Below, in pieces: positions 17,801 to 27,093 of a stretch of 64,000 nt of DNA (the first letter of the stretch is position 1; the number at the start of each line of letters is the position of its first letter). A program made the translations under genes and the position numbers. Under the pieces are notes generated by a model. That model worked only from the letters and a program-made list of their open reading frames with translations, had not been told where the DNA came from and did no database searches. The DNA is from Taibaiella lutea (GTDB lineage: Bacteria > Bacteroidota > Bacteroidia > Chitinophagales > Chitinophagaceae): assembly GCF_008629695.1 (NCBI RefSeq), contig NZ_VWSH01000004.1, positions 496,001 through 560,000 on the forward strand. Reading direction: 5' to 3'.

Positions 17801-17925
17801 ATGCAAAGATGCAACCACTATTTAACTAACAGAAGATAATAAAGGCCAAAAAAGGATATATTTCAACTCAGTTTAAAAGCTGATAAGTAGATTTAAACGA
17901 AAAACTGATATTTGGCTGTTTGGCA
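17801..17925 (-). promoter_or_regulatory. Conserved pilin promoter region 3
   Basis: ATGCAAAGATGCAAC at 17801-17815, 59 bases before the start, followed upstream by CAAAAAAGGATA, CTCAGTTTA and AAAAACTGATA. Confidence 0.65.
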
Positions 17926-18086
17926 TGAAGTTTTAGTTAAAGAAATTACAATGCTTTTTACCGAAATCGGATATTATGGAAATGAAGTAGGAATTTAAAT
18001 GCATGAATATTCTTACAGCTTTTTAATAAGGCAATTTCTTTATCCTGTAATAGAGTAAAAGTAATTTTGGCGCGCTGTCGCCGTAC

Positions 18087-18094
18087 TATATTTG
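18087..18094 (+). promoter_or_regulatory. Promoter -7 box of the LLM monooxygenase gene
   Basis: TATATTTG with a TTTG element 17 bases upstream (18066-18069); fits the Bacteroidota promoter pattern. Confidence 0.6.
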
Positions 18095-18122
18095 TATCTT
18101 ATTAAAATAAGAAAATCAGATA

Positions 18123-19112
18123 ATGGGAAAAATAAAATTGTCGGCATTAGACCTTTCGGTTGTAACAGCAGGCGGAAATTATCAGAGTGCTATAGAAAGA
18201 ACGGTGGAAGTGGCCCAACATATTGAAAAACTGGGTTTTCAACGTTTATGGCTTGCCGAGCACCATAATATGCAACACATTGCAAGCTCTGCTACAGCGG
18301 TCATGATTGGACATGTTGCGGGGAAAACAAATTCTTTACGAATTGGTTCCGGTGGCATTATGCTGCCAAATCACGCACCATTGGCAATTGCTGAGCAATT
18401 CGGCACATTGGAAACAATGTACCCCAACCGGATTGAGCTTGGATTAGGCCGTGCACCAGGTACAGACCCGGCTGCAGCAATGGCATTGCGCAAAAATTTC
18501 GCTAATAAGCCCTACGATTTTGCACCAAATATACTGGAGCTTCAAAGTTATTTTCAGAATACAAATGAAAAAACACTTGTAAGGGCTTTTCCGGGAGAAG
18601 GCGCCAATGTGCCGATATGGATTTTAGGTTCAAGCACAGACAGTGCCTATGTAGCTGCGGCCTTTGGCCTACCCTATGCTTTTGCATCTCATTTTGCACC
18701 TACCGATTTAATGACTGCCATTTCAATATACAGAAAAAACTTCAAGCCTTCCAAACAGTTGCAACAGCCTTACGTAATGCCATGTATCAATGTAATTGCT
18801 GCCGATACGGATAAAGAAGCCAACAGACTGGCAACAAGCATTTACCAGATGTTTCTCGGAATCATAACCAATAACAGAAGACCATTGCAACCTCCTGTCG
18901 ATTCTATGGATGGCTTATGGGATTTACAGGCACAGGCTACAGTGGCACAAATGACAAAATACACTTTTGCCGGAAGCAAAGAAACCTTGCGTCAAAGATT
19001 AAGTGCTTTTCTTGAAGATACGCAAGCCAATGAATTAATGATAAACACCAATGTGTTTGATCTGGATGCCAGATTACATTCGTTCAGTATCCTGAATGAG
19101 GTATTTGAATAA
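18123..19112 (+). CDS. LLM-class flavin-dependent monooxygenase (luciferase-like)
   Basis: 329 residues, a single luciferase-like TIM barrel. Typical motifs are SALDLSVVTAGG at the start, GFQRLWLAEHHNMQHIASSA near 38-57, IRIGSGGIMLPNHAPLAIAEQFGTLETMYPNRIELGLGRAPG near 78-119, and GSSTDSAYVAAAFGLPYAFASHF near 169-191. This is the E. coli YhbW/MsnO8 type, which uses FMNH2 and O2; physiological substrates are mostly unknown. Stand-alone gene with its own promoter, ending at a bidirectional terminator shared with gap. Confidence 0.9.
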   Translation: MGKIKLSALDLSVVTAGGNYQSAIERTVEVAQHIEKLGFQRLWLAEHHNMQHIASSATAVMIGHVAGKTNSLRIGSGGIMLPNHAPLAIAEQFGTLETMYPNRIELGLGRAPGTDPAAAMALRKNFANKPYDFAPNILELQSYFQNTNEKTLVRAFPGEGANVPIWILGSSTDSAYVAAAFGLPYAFASHFAPTDLMTAISIYRKNFKPSKQLQQPYVMPCINVIAADTDKEANRLATSIYQMFLGIITNNRRPLQPPVDSMDGLWDLQAQATVAQMTKYTFAGSKETLRQRLSAFLEDTQANELMINTNVFDLDARLHSFSILNEVFE

Positions 19113-19125
19113 TTCAATTATACAA

Positions 19126-19167
19126 ATAATAATAAAGGGCTTCCGATGGAAGCCCTTTATTATTATA
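19126..19167. terminator. Bidirectional terminator between the LLM gene and gap
   Basis: Strong hairpin AAAGGGCTTCC / GGAAGCCCTTT with A/T runs on both sides, lying between two convergent stops. Confidence 0.9.
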
Positions 19168-19182
19168 ATCAGGTGTTGAATC

Positions 19183-20193
19183 TTATTTAATGATACCTGC
19201 AAAGTATTTAACGGTACGAACTAACTGAGAAACATAGCTCATTTCGTTATCGTACCAGCTAACTGTTTTAACCAATTGGTAATCGCCGACAGTTACAACT
19301 TTAGTTTGTGTAGCATCGAACAAAGAACCGAAATGTGTACCGATAATATCGCTTGATACGATTTCATCTTCGTTATAACCGAATGATTCGTTTGCAGCAG
19401 CTTTCATTGCAGCATTGATTTCTTCAGCTGTAACTTTTGCACCCAGAATAGTATTCAATTCTGTCAAAGAACCGGTAACGGTAGGAACACGTTGTGCGCC
19501 ACCATCCAATTTACCTTTCAAATCAGGAATAACCAGACCGATTGCTTTTGCAGCACCGGTAGAGTTTGGAACAATGTTTTCCGCAGCAGCACGGGCACGA
19601 CGCAAATCACCTTTCGCATGTGGTGCATCCAATGTATTCTGGTCATTTGTATAAGCGTGAACCGTAGTCATCTGACCTGCTTTGATTTCATATTTATCGT
19701 GCAATACTTTAGCCATTGGGGCAAGGCAGTTGGTAGTGCAGGAAGCGCAACTGATAACAGTTTCAGAACCATCAAGGATATCGTGGTTTACATTGAAAAC
19801 AACTGTTTTCAAATCGCCTGTAGCCGGTGCGGAAATTACAACACGTTTTGCCCCGGCAGTAATATGTGCTTTTGCTTTTTCAGCATCAGTAAAGAAACCT
19901 GTACATTCCAAAACCACATCTACTTCATGCTGACCCCATGGAATCTGAGCAGGATCACGCTGAGCATAGATTTTAATTTCATGACCATTAACAGTAATAG
20001 CATTTTCAGAATGACTTACTTGTTGGTCAAAACGGCCTTGGGCAGTATCATATTTAAGAAGGTGTGCTAAAACTTTTGGTTCAGTAAGATCATTGATCGC
20101 TACAACATCAATACCTTCCATATTGAAGATCTGACGAAATGCAAGGCGGCCAATGCGCCCGAAACCATTAATGGCAACTTTAACTTTACTCAT
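19183..20193 (-). CDS. gap: Glyceraldehyde-3-phosphate dehydrogenase, type I
   Basis: Glycolytic enzyme that oxidises glyceraldehyde 3-phosphate to 1,3-bisphosphoglycerate with NAD+ in the cytoplasm. 336 residues, normal length. NAD-binding INGFGRIGR at 8-16, catalytic Cys152 in [12 protein letters not shown], and His in the usual TVHAYTNDQ stretch. The C-terminal [16 protein letters not shown] is canonical. The -7 box TACCTTTG (minus strand, about 20233-20240) gives a short leader, consistent with a highly expressed gene. Single gene between a terminator and the tRNA. Confidence 0.97.
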   Translation of the reverse strand: MSKVKVAINGFGRIGRLAFRQIFNMEGIDVVAINDLTEPKVLAHLLKYDTAQGRFDQQVSHSENAITVNGHEIKIYAQRDPAQIPWGQHEVDVVLECTGFFTDAEKAKAHITAGAKRVVISAPATGDLKTVVFNVNHDILDGSETVISCASCTTNCLAPMAKVLHDKYEIKAGQMTTVHAYTNDQNTLDAPHAKGDLRRARAAAENIVPNSTGAAKAIGLVIPDLKGKLDGGAQRVPTVTGSLTELNTILGAKVTAEEINAAMKAAANESFGYNEDEIVSSDIIGTHFGSLFDATQTKVVTVGDYQLVKTVSWYDNEMSYVSQLVRTVKYFAGIIK

Positions 20194-20320
20194 GATTATT
20201 TGTTGGATTTTTGCTTGTTAATAAAAAATCGGTGCAAAGGTACTTCCAACCTTATGAATTTCCAATTATTGCTTAACTCTAAAATGGTGTAAATTTATTT
20301 TTATTTTTTTCTTACCTTTT

Positions 20321-20353
20321 TTTGGAAAATAAATCAAGAGGTTCTACCTTTGC
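20321..20353 (+). promoter_or_regulatory. Promoter of tRNA-Glu
   Basis: TTTG at 20321-20324 and TACCTTTG at 20345-20352, 20 bases apart, ending 17 bases before the tRNA; a very good match to the Bacteroidota -33/-7 pattern. Confidence 0.75.
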
Positions 20354-20368
20354 ACTCCCAAAGTAAAC

Positions 20369-20440
20369 GGCGCGTTGGTCAAGGGGTTAAGACGCCTCCC
20401 TTTCACGGAGGAATCACGGGTTCGATTCCCGTACGTGCTA
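20369..20440 (+). tRNA. tRNA-Glu (anticodon TTC)
   Basis: Full cloverleaf: acceptor GGCGCGT / ACGTGCT (20369-20375 with 20433-20439), anticodon stem CCTCC/GGAGG with loop CTTTCAC and anticodon TTC at 20402-20404, T stem ACGGG/CCCGT with loop TTCGATT, discriminator A at 20440. The CCA end is not encoded. Confidence 0.95.
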
Positions 20441-20462
20441 CAAGAAACATTACCAAAAGCTT

Positions 20463-20504
20463 TAAAAAAACCTGCAAATCTTGGATTTGCAGGTTTTTTT
20501 ATTT
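20463..20504 (+). terminator. Terminator after tRNA-Glu
   Basis: Hairpin AAAAACCTGCAAATC / GATTTGCAGGTTTTT followed by T residues, 22 bases past the tRNA. Confidence 0.9.
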
Positions 20505-20608
20505 TAGCCAGATAGTCAAGCTTTTCAATAATGCGTAAAGTTTAATTGTGTCTTTTATAGCGTCCTTAAAATTTTCAAAGCACGAGCTGTTGACTGCTGT
20601 TATGATTT

Positions 20609-21037
20609 TTAATAATTGGGGTCAAATTCCACGATCCATTCAATACCATATTTGTCACGGAACATTCCGGCGTAAGTTCTCCAGGGGCTGTCGCCAATCG
20701 GCCCTTCAATATCGCCGTTAGCTGATAATCCGTTAAATATTCTGTCCGCTTCTTCGCGGCTTTCAGCATTAACGACTATTTTTGATCTGTTTTCGTTTTC
20801 GTTTACACGCCCCATAAATTCGGGAACATCATTAGCTAATAATACATTGTGCTTGCCAAGCGGTAAAGCAATGTGCATTATTTTATTTGCTTCGTTTTCC
20901 GGTACCTGAAATTCATCGCTCGCCAAGTCCTTAAAGCGAACGATCTTCGTAAACTCGCCGCCAAAAACTGATTTGTAAAAAGTAAATGCTTCTTCAGCAT
21001 TTCCGTTGAAGTTGATCCAGGGATTAATTGCTTTCAT
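20609..21037 (-). CDS. PhnB-like VOC family protein
   Basis: 142 residues of the glyoxalase/bleomycin-resistance fold, PhnB type. NPWINFNGNAEEAFTFYKSVFGGEFT at the N-terminus and GDSPWRTYAGMFRDKYGIEWIVEF at the C-terminus are hallmarks. Such proteins are metal-linked but most have no known reaction. It is the third gene of an operon ArsR - AHSA1 - PhnB-like (39 bases after the AHSA1 stop), so it is probably under the same ArsR control. Confidence 0.88.
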   Translation of the reverse strand: MKAINPWINFNGNAEEAFTFYKSVFGGEFTKIVRFKDLASDEFQVPENEANKIMHIALPLGKHNVLLANDVPEFMGRVNENENRSKIVVNAESREEADRIFNGLSANGDIEGPIGDSPWRTYAGMFRDKYGIEWIVEFDPNY

Positions 21038-21076
21038 AATTTTTTTTAAATTTTAATGTGAGTGTGAATTTTCTTT

Positions 21077-21577
21077 TTATGATTTCTGTGATAAAGAGGT
21101 CAACAATTCTTCCAGATTTTTTAAAGTAATGGTGAATCCTATTTTGAAGCCCTCCAATAATCTTTCCAAACGCTCAAACGATTCATTGAAAATAATGATG
21201 TGTACTTTGGTTTTGCCATTTTGTTCGCTGAAATTGTAATCCCATTCAGAACCAGGCAATTCGCGGTTTTCATCTTTATCTGAAAACGCGTTGTACATCT
21301 TAAAATTGGTTTTCGGGGTAATAGATGTAAATTCCTGAACCGACCACCGCTCCTGCCCGTCGGGGCTTATCATCGCGTAAAATCGCCGCCCTCCCACTTC
21401 AAAATTCATATACTTTGTTTTGGCGCGCATAGGTGCAGGTGCACCCCATTGATCCAGTAGCTCGGCTTTAGTAAAGGCATCCCATACCAAGGATTGCCCG
21501 GCGTTAAATTCCCTGGTTATGTAAACCGTTTTGGTGGTTTTGTCAACGTTAAAATCAAATAACAGATCGTTGTTCAT
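21077..21577 (-). CDS. SRPBCC (AHSA1-type) protein
   Basis: 166 residues of the START-like AHSA1 fold: [25 protein letters not shown] at the N-terminus, [18 protein letters not shown], and a C-terminal helix [17 protein letters not shown]. These bind hydrophobic ligands; the ligand is unknown. Its ATG overlaps the stop of the ArsR gene by one base (TAATG), so translation is coupled. Confidence 0.88.
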   Translation of the reverse strand: MNNDLLFDFNVDKTTKTVYITREFNAGQSLVWDAFTKAELLDQWGAPAPMRAKTKYMNFEVGGRRFYAMISPDGQERWSVQEFTSITPKTNFKMYNAFSDKDENRELPGSEWDYNFSEQNGKTKVHIIIFNESFERLERLLEGFKIGFTITLKNLEELLTSLSQKS

Positions 21578-21894
21578 TATTTCTGTGTTTTAATTGTGGT
21601 TAATAATTGGTCGAGTTGGTTAAATTGATTTTCCCAGTTTTGCCTGAACTGTGCCAGCCAATGATCAAATTCCTGCATCTTTTTGGCATTAAAGTGATAG
21701 TAGATCTCCCTTCCGCTATGCTCAGGTTTAATTAATTCGCATTCGTGCAATACTTTAATATGTTTTGATACCGCCTGACGGGTCATATCAAATTTTTCCG
21801 CCATTGCATTTGGGGTCAACGCCTGAATTGCCAGTAACGTTAAAATGGCCCTGCGGGTCGGATCGGCTATGGCTTGAAATATGTCTTGTTTCAT
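21577..21894 (-). CDS. ArsR-family transcriptional regulator
   Basis: 105 residues, winged helix: [16 protein letters not shown] at 7-22, [23 protein letters not shown] recognition region, then [15 protein letters not shown] wing. No metal-binding cysteines are visible, so it belongs to the metal-independent ArsR type usually found with AHSA1 partners. It most likely represses its own operon through two dyads that flank the -7 box at 21927-21934. Confidence 0.93.
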   Translation of the reverse strand: MKQDIFQAIADPTRRAILTLLAIQALTPNAMAEKFDMTRQAVSKHIKVLHECELIKPEHSGREIYYHFNAKKMQEFDHWLAQFRQNWENQFNQLDQLLTTIKTQK

Positions 21895-21911
21895 TTCTAA
21901 TTATCAATTGA

Positions 21912-21953
21912 GCAACTCTCAGGTTGCAAATATATACGCAACTTTTGAGTTGC
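21912..21953 (-). promoter_or_regulatory. Promoter with paired ArsR operators
   Basis: The -7 box TATATTTG (minus strand, 21927-21934) lies between two dyads, GCAACTCTCAGGTTGC (21912-21927) and GCAACTTTTGAGTTGC (21938-21953). The location just ahead of the ArsR gene suggests autorepression. Confidence 0.65.
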
Positions 21954-22164
21954 GCAAATTTATTGCAATTATTTTTCACAATAGTGAACTGGAAGAAAGT
22001 AGGATGTGAGTTACATTAGTGTAAAAACAGGAAAGGTTTGAGGACTTTTTCGGACGAAAGGGATTGCCGAAACAAATTATTCCTGAATTTTTAGATTATT
22101 GTTTTGACCATTTTGGATTTAAGAGAATATTTCTAAGGACGCACCAGTCAAACAAATCAACCAA

Positions 22165-23265
22165 CTAATCGGCCTTGATGACAGATCCTCCTGCAAAGCC
22201 GTCGTCCCAGATAATTTTATGACCATTTGACATCGCCTGGCCGCTATTTGCTGAATAATGCTGGACGAAGGCTACTCCTTTGGGGTTATTTTCTTTAAAG
22301 TTCAACAGAAAATCGAAGTTAAAATCTTTGAAGCTGAAAGAATCCCATACGCGATAGGAAGCATTTGTGAAATAGGTTTTTACTTCATTTATGGTTTTAT
22401 CCGGTACATTATAGTCTACAATCTGATATGCGGGATTATTTCCATTTCTCGTGTTCAGACCGGGAGCGATATCAATGTAAGAAATTATAGTTTTGTTATG
22501 CGTGATCAGCCTGTAATCGTTCATATGTGTATGCCCGGCCAGTTGAAATTTGATAATCGGGGCATATTTCTTTATTGTATCAATGTACATTTCCTGGATA
22601 GCTTGATGCCAGGACTGACTGTTATTATACCTGTCGATACCGGGAGGGACATGATATACGATCCAAACCTTCCGGTTTGTCTGGAGGGCATTTTGTAATG
22701 CCGCTCCCAACCAGCATAGTTCTTGTTTTGCCGCAGAGTCCTGTCCGTGCACAAAAGAAGCAAAAAGCAAAGTATTAAGCACAATGACCGACAGATCGTC
22801 TTTGGTGTATTGATAATAACCTCCTTTTTTAAAGGTTTTGTATATGCTACTGTCTTTGTCGATCCTCTTTAACGCTGACCCATAAAACACTTCGTAGGTC
22901 ATATCATCCGGTGTATTATGAGCCATACAATCATTATTTCCCAAAGCAGGTAAAATAATAGCGTCTTTATCCAGGTTTTGCACATGTTCAATTACGTATT
23001 CAAGTGTTTTTTTCATACTGGCAGTGTCATGCGCATTGCCGTGTGGCATAAGATCGCCCGGCATAATGATAAAGGGAAATTTTTGCGCTCCCACACTTTT
23101 GACAGCAGCTGTAAATAGCATGGTATCTGCGTCTTTGTCAGCCGGGTTGGCCTCTGCCGGGCTCAACTCAACATGCACGTCCGATAACACAAGTATCGAG
23201 TTCGTTTGGCAGAGGCTCTGCAACGACGGCACTATTAAAAGCAGGAGGAAAGCTAACTTTTTCAT
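22165..23265 (-). CDS. Secreted calcineurin-like metallophosphoesterase
   Basis: 366 residues with a signal peptide (MKKLAFLLLLIVPSLQSLCQ). All metal-binding blocks are present: LSDVHVE near 27-33, MPGDLMPHGNAH near 68-79, LGNNDCMAH near 107-115, YHVPPG and LAGHTHMNDY near 243-252. The arrangement with a C-terminal tail recalls acid sphingomyelinase-like phosphodiesterases. Acts in the periplasm or outside the cell on an unknown phosphoester. Single gene. Confidence 0.88.
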   Translation of the reverse strand: MKKLAFLLLLIVPSLQSLCQTNSILVLSDVHVELSPAEANPADKDADTMLFTAAVKSVGAQKFPFIIMPGDLMPHGNAHDTASMKKTLEYVIEHVQNLDKDAIILPALGNNDCMAHNTPDDMTYEVFYGSALKRIDKDSSIYKTFKKGGYYQYTKDDLSVIVLNTLLFASFVHGQDSAAKQELCWLGAALQNALQTNRKVWIVYHVPPGIDRYNNSQSWHQAIQEMYIDTIKKYAPIIKFQLAGHTHMNDYRLITHNKTIISYIDIAPGLNTRNGNNPAYQIVDYNVPDKTINEVKTYFTNASYRVWDSFSFKDFNFDFLLNFKENNPKGVAFVQHYSANSGQAMSNGHKIIWDDGFAGGSVIKAD

Positions 23266-23819
23266 TTCTAACTGAATTTGTGATTAAGTGTTTACAGGCA
23301 AGGGGAGCACTAAGTTACCTAAAATTGTATGTGATATCAATGGATAAGATAATATTATTCATAACTTAATGAGGATACAGAATTACTAAAGAAGAAACTC
23401 ATTTAAGGATATACTTTTCCGTAAACTTTTGAATCGAAAATTTCAATCCAGCGGATAATAATCTTATTATTGTTTCATTAGGAAATACAATGTTTTCGGG
23501 CAAAATATTGATGGCTTCTTTACTTATATTCTATATATAATGATGGATTTTATCCATCGCTATTCTAATTCGCCCTTTCCCAGTTGCTTTTTCAGCCAGA
23601 TCATATATTGTTCCGTAACACCTGTATGTCGCTCCCGTAGGTTCATGTACCGATCCCGCAGGAGAATGTATCGTTTGGACAGTTTCGTGTAACATTAACG
23701 GATACGTATCCATATTTTGATTCTATTCCTATTACTGCCCTTGCGACTAATAGAAGAGGTTGCGTTTATTAATTATAATACTTGAAGAAAAATCTATGCA
23801 GGCAATGTTTTAATCGAAC
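23266..23819. other. Intergenic region with one doubtful small frame
   Basis: 550 AT-rich bases between two minus-strand genes. The only candidate is a 60-codon frame at 23531-23713 listed separately. No RNA gene or strong terminator was seen. Confidence 0.45.
23531..23713 (-). CDS. Doubtful 60-residue hypothetical protein
   Basis: Open frame from an ATG at 23713. The product (MDTYPLMLHETVQTIHS... ending IRIAMDKIHHYI) has a natural-looking residue mix and GC content above its flanks, but there is no family match, no signal peptide and no clear ribosome site. It may be the remnant of a longer gene or a chance frame. Confidence 0.3.
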   Translation of the reverse strand: MDTYPLMLHETVQTIHSPAGSVHEPTGATYRCYGTIYDLAEKATGKGRIRIAMDKIHHYI

Positions 23820-24887
23820 TCACTTTCTCGGCCTGTCTATAAAATCGTAGAAAAACCAAATGCCGGTCTGTTGTTGTAGTTGTTTTTTCGCCTCATCAAT
23901 TTTGTAAGATTGCAGGTATATTTTCTGTCGGTTTTGTTCTATAATATCGATAGACTGATCGGAAACAACCCCTTTTCGTAGTTCATCAGGCAGGATATAA
24001 TAATACAAGTCTTTTTTGCTGATATTACAATCATCCCATGAATTTTCGTTATGCTGATTCCATAAGGTACTGGTCACTTCAAGAATAGCATATTCCTTAG
24101 GCTGCAAATAACCGTTCAACACTGCCTGCCACAATTGCTCTTTGTATTTCCAGAATGAACATTTAGAATGGATAAAGACAGATAATGCATATTTTGATAA
24201 AAGATCATAGTCCTGTTTGTATTCATCGTCTGTTACAAATCCTATGGAACCGTATAAATCTTTCTTATGAAAATACCGGAGATTGGCTTCGTACATGGAA
24301 TCAGTTGCAATACCTATAATCCGCTCGCCGGGAAACAGGCCTTTTGAAAGATATTGTTTGAAGATATATTCCCTGAAGCCGTTTTCTTCCTTAAACCATT
24401 GCTGCCGTATCAGAGAATCACGTCCGATTTTCAATTTTATACTGTCGGACTCATAACAAAACAACCATATTGTTCTTTGTGCCGCTATATCTGTTTTTTT
24501 AATGTTTTTGTCTTTGTCATACAACGCACATATTGAAGGATAGAAATCGGTTTTATTGATATAACGAAGAATGGGCGCACTACGTATCGAGCTTAATGGC
24601 AGCCCGTTTTTAAAACAAATATCAAAGTAATGAAACATAGCCATTGTATCCTTGAGATAACAGGCAATTTCAGCAGCTATGTAAGCATCTTTTACAAAAG
24701 GTTCGTCAAAAATACTGAAAGCAGAATCATAATATTTAAAGCATTCCCTATTCCCGTGATTTACGAATTCAGTTTCTGCACGATTGATAATTTCATAATA
24801 GTGATTATAGTTTCCTTTTGCATTACTTAAATGAGAAATAAAAAGTAACAGCAAGAAAATAATAAATCGAGGTTTACATTTATTCAT
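23820..24887 (-). CDS. Secreted hypothetical protein, possible TPR-like helical
   Basis: 355 residues with a signal peptide (PRFIIFLLLLFISHLSNAKG). The body is rich in Tyr, Phe, Lys and Asp and has the helical periodicity of Bacteroidota proteins that begin with a TPR-like region (YYEIINRAETEFVNHGNRECFKYYDSAF; AYIAAEIACYLKDTMAMFHYFDICFKNG). The C-terminal part (about 220-345) resembles a repeated LLSKYALSVF module. No catalytic motif seen. Function unknown. Single gene. Confidence 0.75.
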   Translation of the reverse strand: MNKCKPRFIIFLLLLFISHLSNAKGNYNHYYEIINRAETEFVNHGNRECFKYYDSAFSIFDEPFVKDAYIAAEIACYLKDTMAMFHYFDICFKNGLPLSSIRSAPILRYINKTDFYPSICALYDKDKNIKKTDIAAQRTIWLFCYESDSIKLKIGRDSLIRQQWFKEENGFREYIFKQYLSKGLFPGERIIGIATDSMYEANLRYFHKKDLYGSIGFVTDDEYKQDYDLLSKYALSVFIHSKCSFWKYKEQLWQAVLNGYLQPKEYAILEVTSTLWNQHNENSWDDCNISKKDLYYYILPDELRKGVVSDQSIDIIEQNRQKIYLQSYKIDEAKKQLQQQTGIWFFYDFIDRPRK

Positions 24888-25052
24888 ACCTATAGCTTGT
24901 TATCGCTACATAGACGGGAAGGGAGAAAAATGAGTTTGCTTAAAAAAAGTAAGATAGTTGTTAACGGATGCTGTTCATTCACGTAGCCTGTCAGATGGGG
25001 TTTTAAAAATAAAATCGATTTATCTGGCTACCGGAAGATCTGCAAATAACAT

Positions 25053-25910
25053 TTATGTTTTAGCCAGCAAAAACACTTCCCCACTCGCCGGTGAAAAATT
25101 GTCTGTCCTGCCTGCAAAATAAAGTGCCTCCAGATCCTTTGTCGATATAGTTCGGGCATCTTTAAATCCTGCTTCATTAGCTAACTCCAATATTTCCTCC
25201 GGTGTAAAAAAGCTTACAAATGGTGTACCAGCTTGTCTGGTACCCTTTTCCGCTATCTCCTGTAAAGGTTGATCTTCTTTGTCAAGCAAATTCATCGGCA
25301 GATAAAAAGTCATGGCAAGTGTCGAACCAGGTGCAAGTGTTGCTATTTGTTTTAAAGTCGTAATAATGGCGTCTTTTGTAAGGTACAAGCTGACACCTGT
25401 ACAGACAACAACTGTCGGTTTACCCGTATCAAATCCTGCTTTCAATAATGCGGCCCACCAGGATGAAGTTTCAAAATTGACGGAAACAAAGTGCAATTGC
25501 TTTGAGATGCCAAAGCCCGTTTCAAGCAGACGATGTTGCTTCCATGTCTGCGTATCGGGTTGGTCAATCTCAAATATCTGAAGGTTAGAAGCAATATCAG
25601 GATAGCGTTGCGCAAAGGTATCAAGCCCTGCACCGAGTATAACATATTGGCTGATTCCTTTCTTATACTCTTCAATAACCAAATCTTCCGTAAAACGTGC
25701 ACGCGCTACAATGGAAGCACGTAGCCGCCTGGTAAATTCCGGATGCATATCGGGACGTTGCTTCCACCCTTCATCCGGCGCTATCAATTTCAGCCCTGTT
25801 TCATCTTCAATTATATGCGGTGGGGCATCCACCTCAACATGCAATGCACGCCATAAAGCGGTCCTTACGGCCGTATTATCAGGCTGCTTCATCTCTTTAT
25901 GCTGTTCCAT
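25053..25910 (-). CDS. Class I SAM-dependent methyltransferase, leucine carboxyl methyltransferase type
   Basis: 285 residues of the TIGR00027/PpmT-like family. YVILGAGLDTFAQRYPD near 91-107 is the SAM-binding loop, FEIDQPDTQTWKQHRL near 113-128 is the next strand with the acidic residue, and VCTGVSLYLTKDAI near 169-182 is the family's third motif. Many members methylate O- or carboxyl groups in secondary metabolism; substrate unknown. It sits 22 bases after the DUF4256 gene on the same strand, so co-transcription is likely. Confidence 0.88.
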   Translation of the reverse strand: MEQHKEMKQPDNTAVRTALWRALHVEVDAPPHIIEDETGLKLIAPDEGWKQRPDMHPEFTRRLRASIVARARFTEDLVIEEYKKGISQYVILGAGLDTFAQRYPDIASNLQIFEIDQPDTQTWKQHRLLETGFGISKQLHFVSVNFETSSWWAALLKAGFDTGKPTVVVCTGVSLYLTKDAIITTLKQIATLAPGSTLAMTFYLPMNLLDKEDQPLQEIAEKGTRQAGTPFVSFFTPEEILELANEAGFKDARTISTKDLEALYFAGRTDNFSPASGEVFLLAKT

Positions 25911-25932
25911 TTCATCTTTTATTTTACTAAAC

Positions 25933-26499
25933 CTAAACTCTTAGCATGCCACGAAAGCCTCTGGCAGCATAATAGGATTCTGCACCATTATGATACAGGA
26001 AGACGGTATCGTAACGCCTGTCACAAAAAAGAGCGCCGCCCAGTTTTCTGATATCATCAGGCGTTTGCACCCAGCTGGATGTTTTAGTATCGAATTTACC
26101 CAATTGCTGCAGGTTGCGATATTCCTCTTCTGTCAAAAGTTCTATACCCATTGCTTCTGCCATATCCATAGCGCTGTCCTTGGGTTTATGCTCTTTTCTT
26201 GAATGGTGTGCTTCACGATCATAACACAAACTTCTGCGGCCTTTAGGACTTTCTGCCGAACAATCGCAAAAAAGGTATTCGTCCTTCTTTTTATCATAAC
26301 CTATAACATCGGGCTCTCCGCCGGTTATTTCCATTTCATCAAGCGACCATAGTTTTGCAGGATGTGCTTCAAGCCTGGCTTGTACTTTATTCCATTCAAG
26401 GCCTTTATGGCGACTCTTGTTTTTTTCAAAGCGGGCTTTTAATTCACTTAATAATGATGCAGCCTGTTCCTGTGACAATTTCTTTTTCGTACTGGTCAT
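25933..26499 (-). CDS. DUF4256 family protein
   Basis: 188 residues. LEWNKVQARLEAHPAKLWSLDEMEITGGEPDVIGYD and FCDCSAESPKGRRSLCYDREA, followed by MAEAMGIELLTEEEYRNLQQLGKFDTKTSSWV, are the conserved blocks of DUF4256. Function unknown; cytosolic. It lies 16 bases after a GNAT gene and 22 before a methyltransferase gene on the same strand. Confidence 0.88.
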   Translation of the reverse strand: MTSTKKKLSQEQAASLLSELKARFEKNKSRHKGLEWNKVQARLEAHPAKLWSLDEMEITGGEPDVIGYDKKKDEYLFCDCSAESPKGRRSLCYDREAHHSRKEHKPKDSAMDMAEAMGIELLTEEEYRNLQQLGKFDTKTSSWVQTPDDIRKLGGALFCDRRYDTVFLYHNGAESYYAARGFRGMLRV

Positions 26500-26515
26500 G
26501 CTTATAATTTTTAGT

Positions 26516-26953
26516 TCAAATAGTAAATTTATTGTGCGTCAATTTAAAGCCGAGGCTTTCATAAACATTTACATTTTCTGTCCTTCTTTTATTAGAAGTT
26601 ACTTCAAGGCCTTTCAGTTGATGTTCTGCTGCATATTGCTTTACTTCATCCATTAACTGCCGGCCAATGCCTTTGCCTCTGTAATCCTTGTCAATATAAA
26701 ATTCCTGTACTTCGCCAACTGTTCCGCAATGATGCAAAAGTTGCTGTATTTGTAAACTGATAAATCCGACAACTTTATTTTCTGTCTCCGCAACAATATA
26801 AAAACAGTATTTGCTTTTTAGGTTTTCTTCGTAAATCCCGGAAAAAATATCATGCTCAAATATATCATTTTCAAGTTCACAAATTAACCTGTAAACATCC
26901 GATAAGTCTGCCGGAATTGCTTTCCTGATTATAATGCCGGAATTGCTATTCAT
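26516..26953 (-). CDS. GNAT-family N-acetyltransferase
   Basis: 145 residues. VQEFYIDKDYRGKGIGRQLMDEVKQYA (about 79-105) is the acetyl-CoA binding motif A with the R-G-K-G-I-G loop; LEVTSNKRRTENVNVYESLGF is motif B. The acceptor is unknown. First gene of a probable three-gene operon with DUF4256 and the methyltransferase. Confidence 0.9.
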   Translation of the reverse strand: MNSNSGIIIRKAIPADLSDVYRLICELENDIFEHDIFSGIYEENLKSKYCFYIVAETENKVVGFISLQIQQLLHHCGTVGEVQEFYIDKDYRGKGIGRQLMDEVKQYAAEHQLKGLEVTSNKRRTENVNVYESLGFKLTHNKFTI

Positions 26954-27011
26954 TATAGAAATGGATTTTATTGAACTGTAAATTAAGATTACTATATATT
27001 ATTTAACAGGC

Positions 27012-27031
27012 AGATAGGGTTGCACCCTATC
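27012..27031. terminator. Hairpin between operons
   Basis: GATAGGGT TGC ACCCTATC, an 8-base perfect stem 63 bases past the stop of the YdeI-family gene on the minus strand. Little U run; possible terminator. Confidence 0.5.
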
Positions 27032-27093
27032 CTATTCTTTGTCGTCCTTGCAGGAATTTAATATTGGTCCCAACACATATATAGTTACCAAAA

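Larger units (their letters stand above)
17743..18122. other. Divergent intergenic region upstream of pilin 3 and the LLM gene
   Basis: 380 bases. The left 150 hold pilin promoter region 3; the right end holds a plus-strand promoter with TTTG at 18066-18069 and TATATTTG at 18087-18094. Nothing else recognised. Confidence 0.55.

Noticed and set aside
19492-20070. 192-codon plus-strand frame over gap
   Set aside because: Antisense shadow of a certain housekeeping gene; Cys-rich with no family look.
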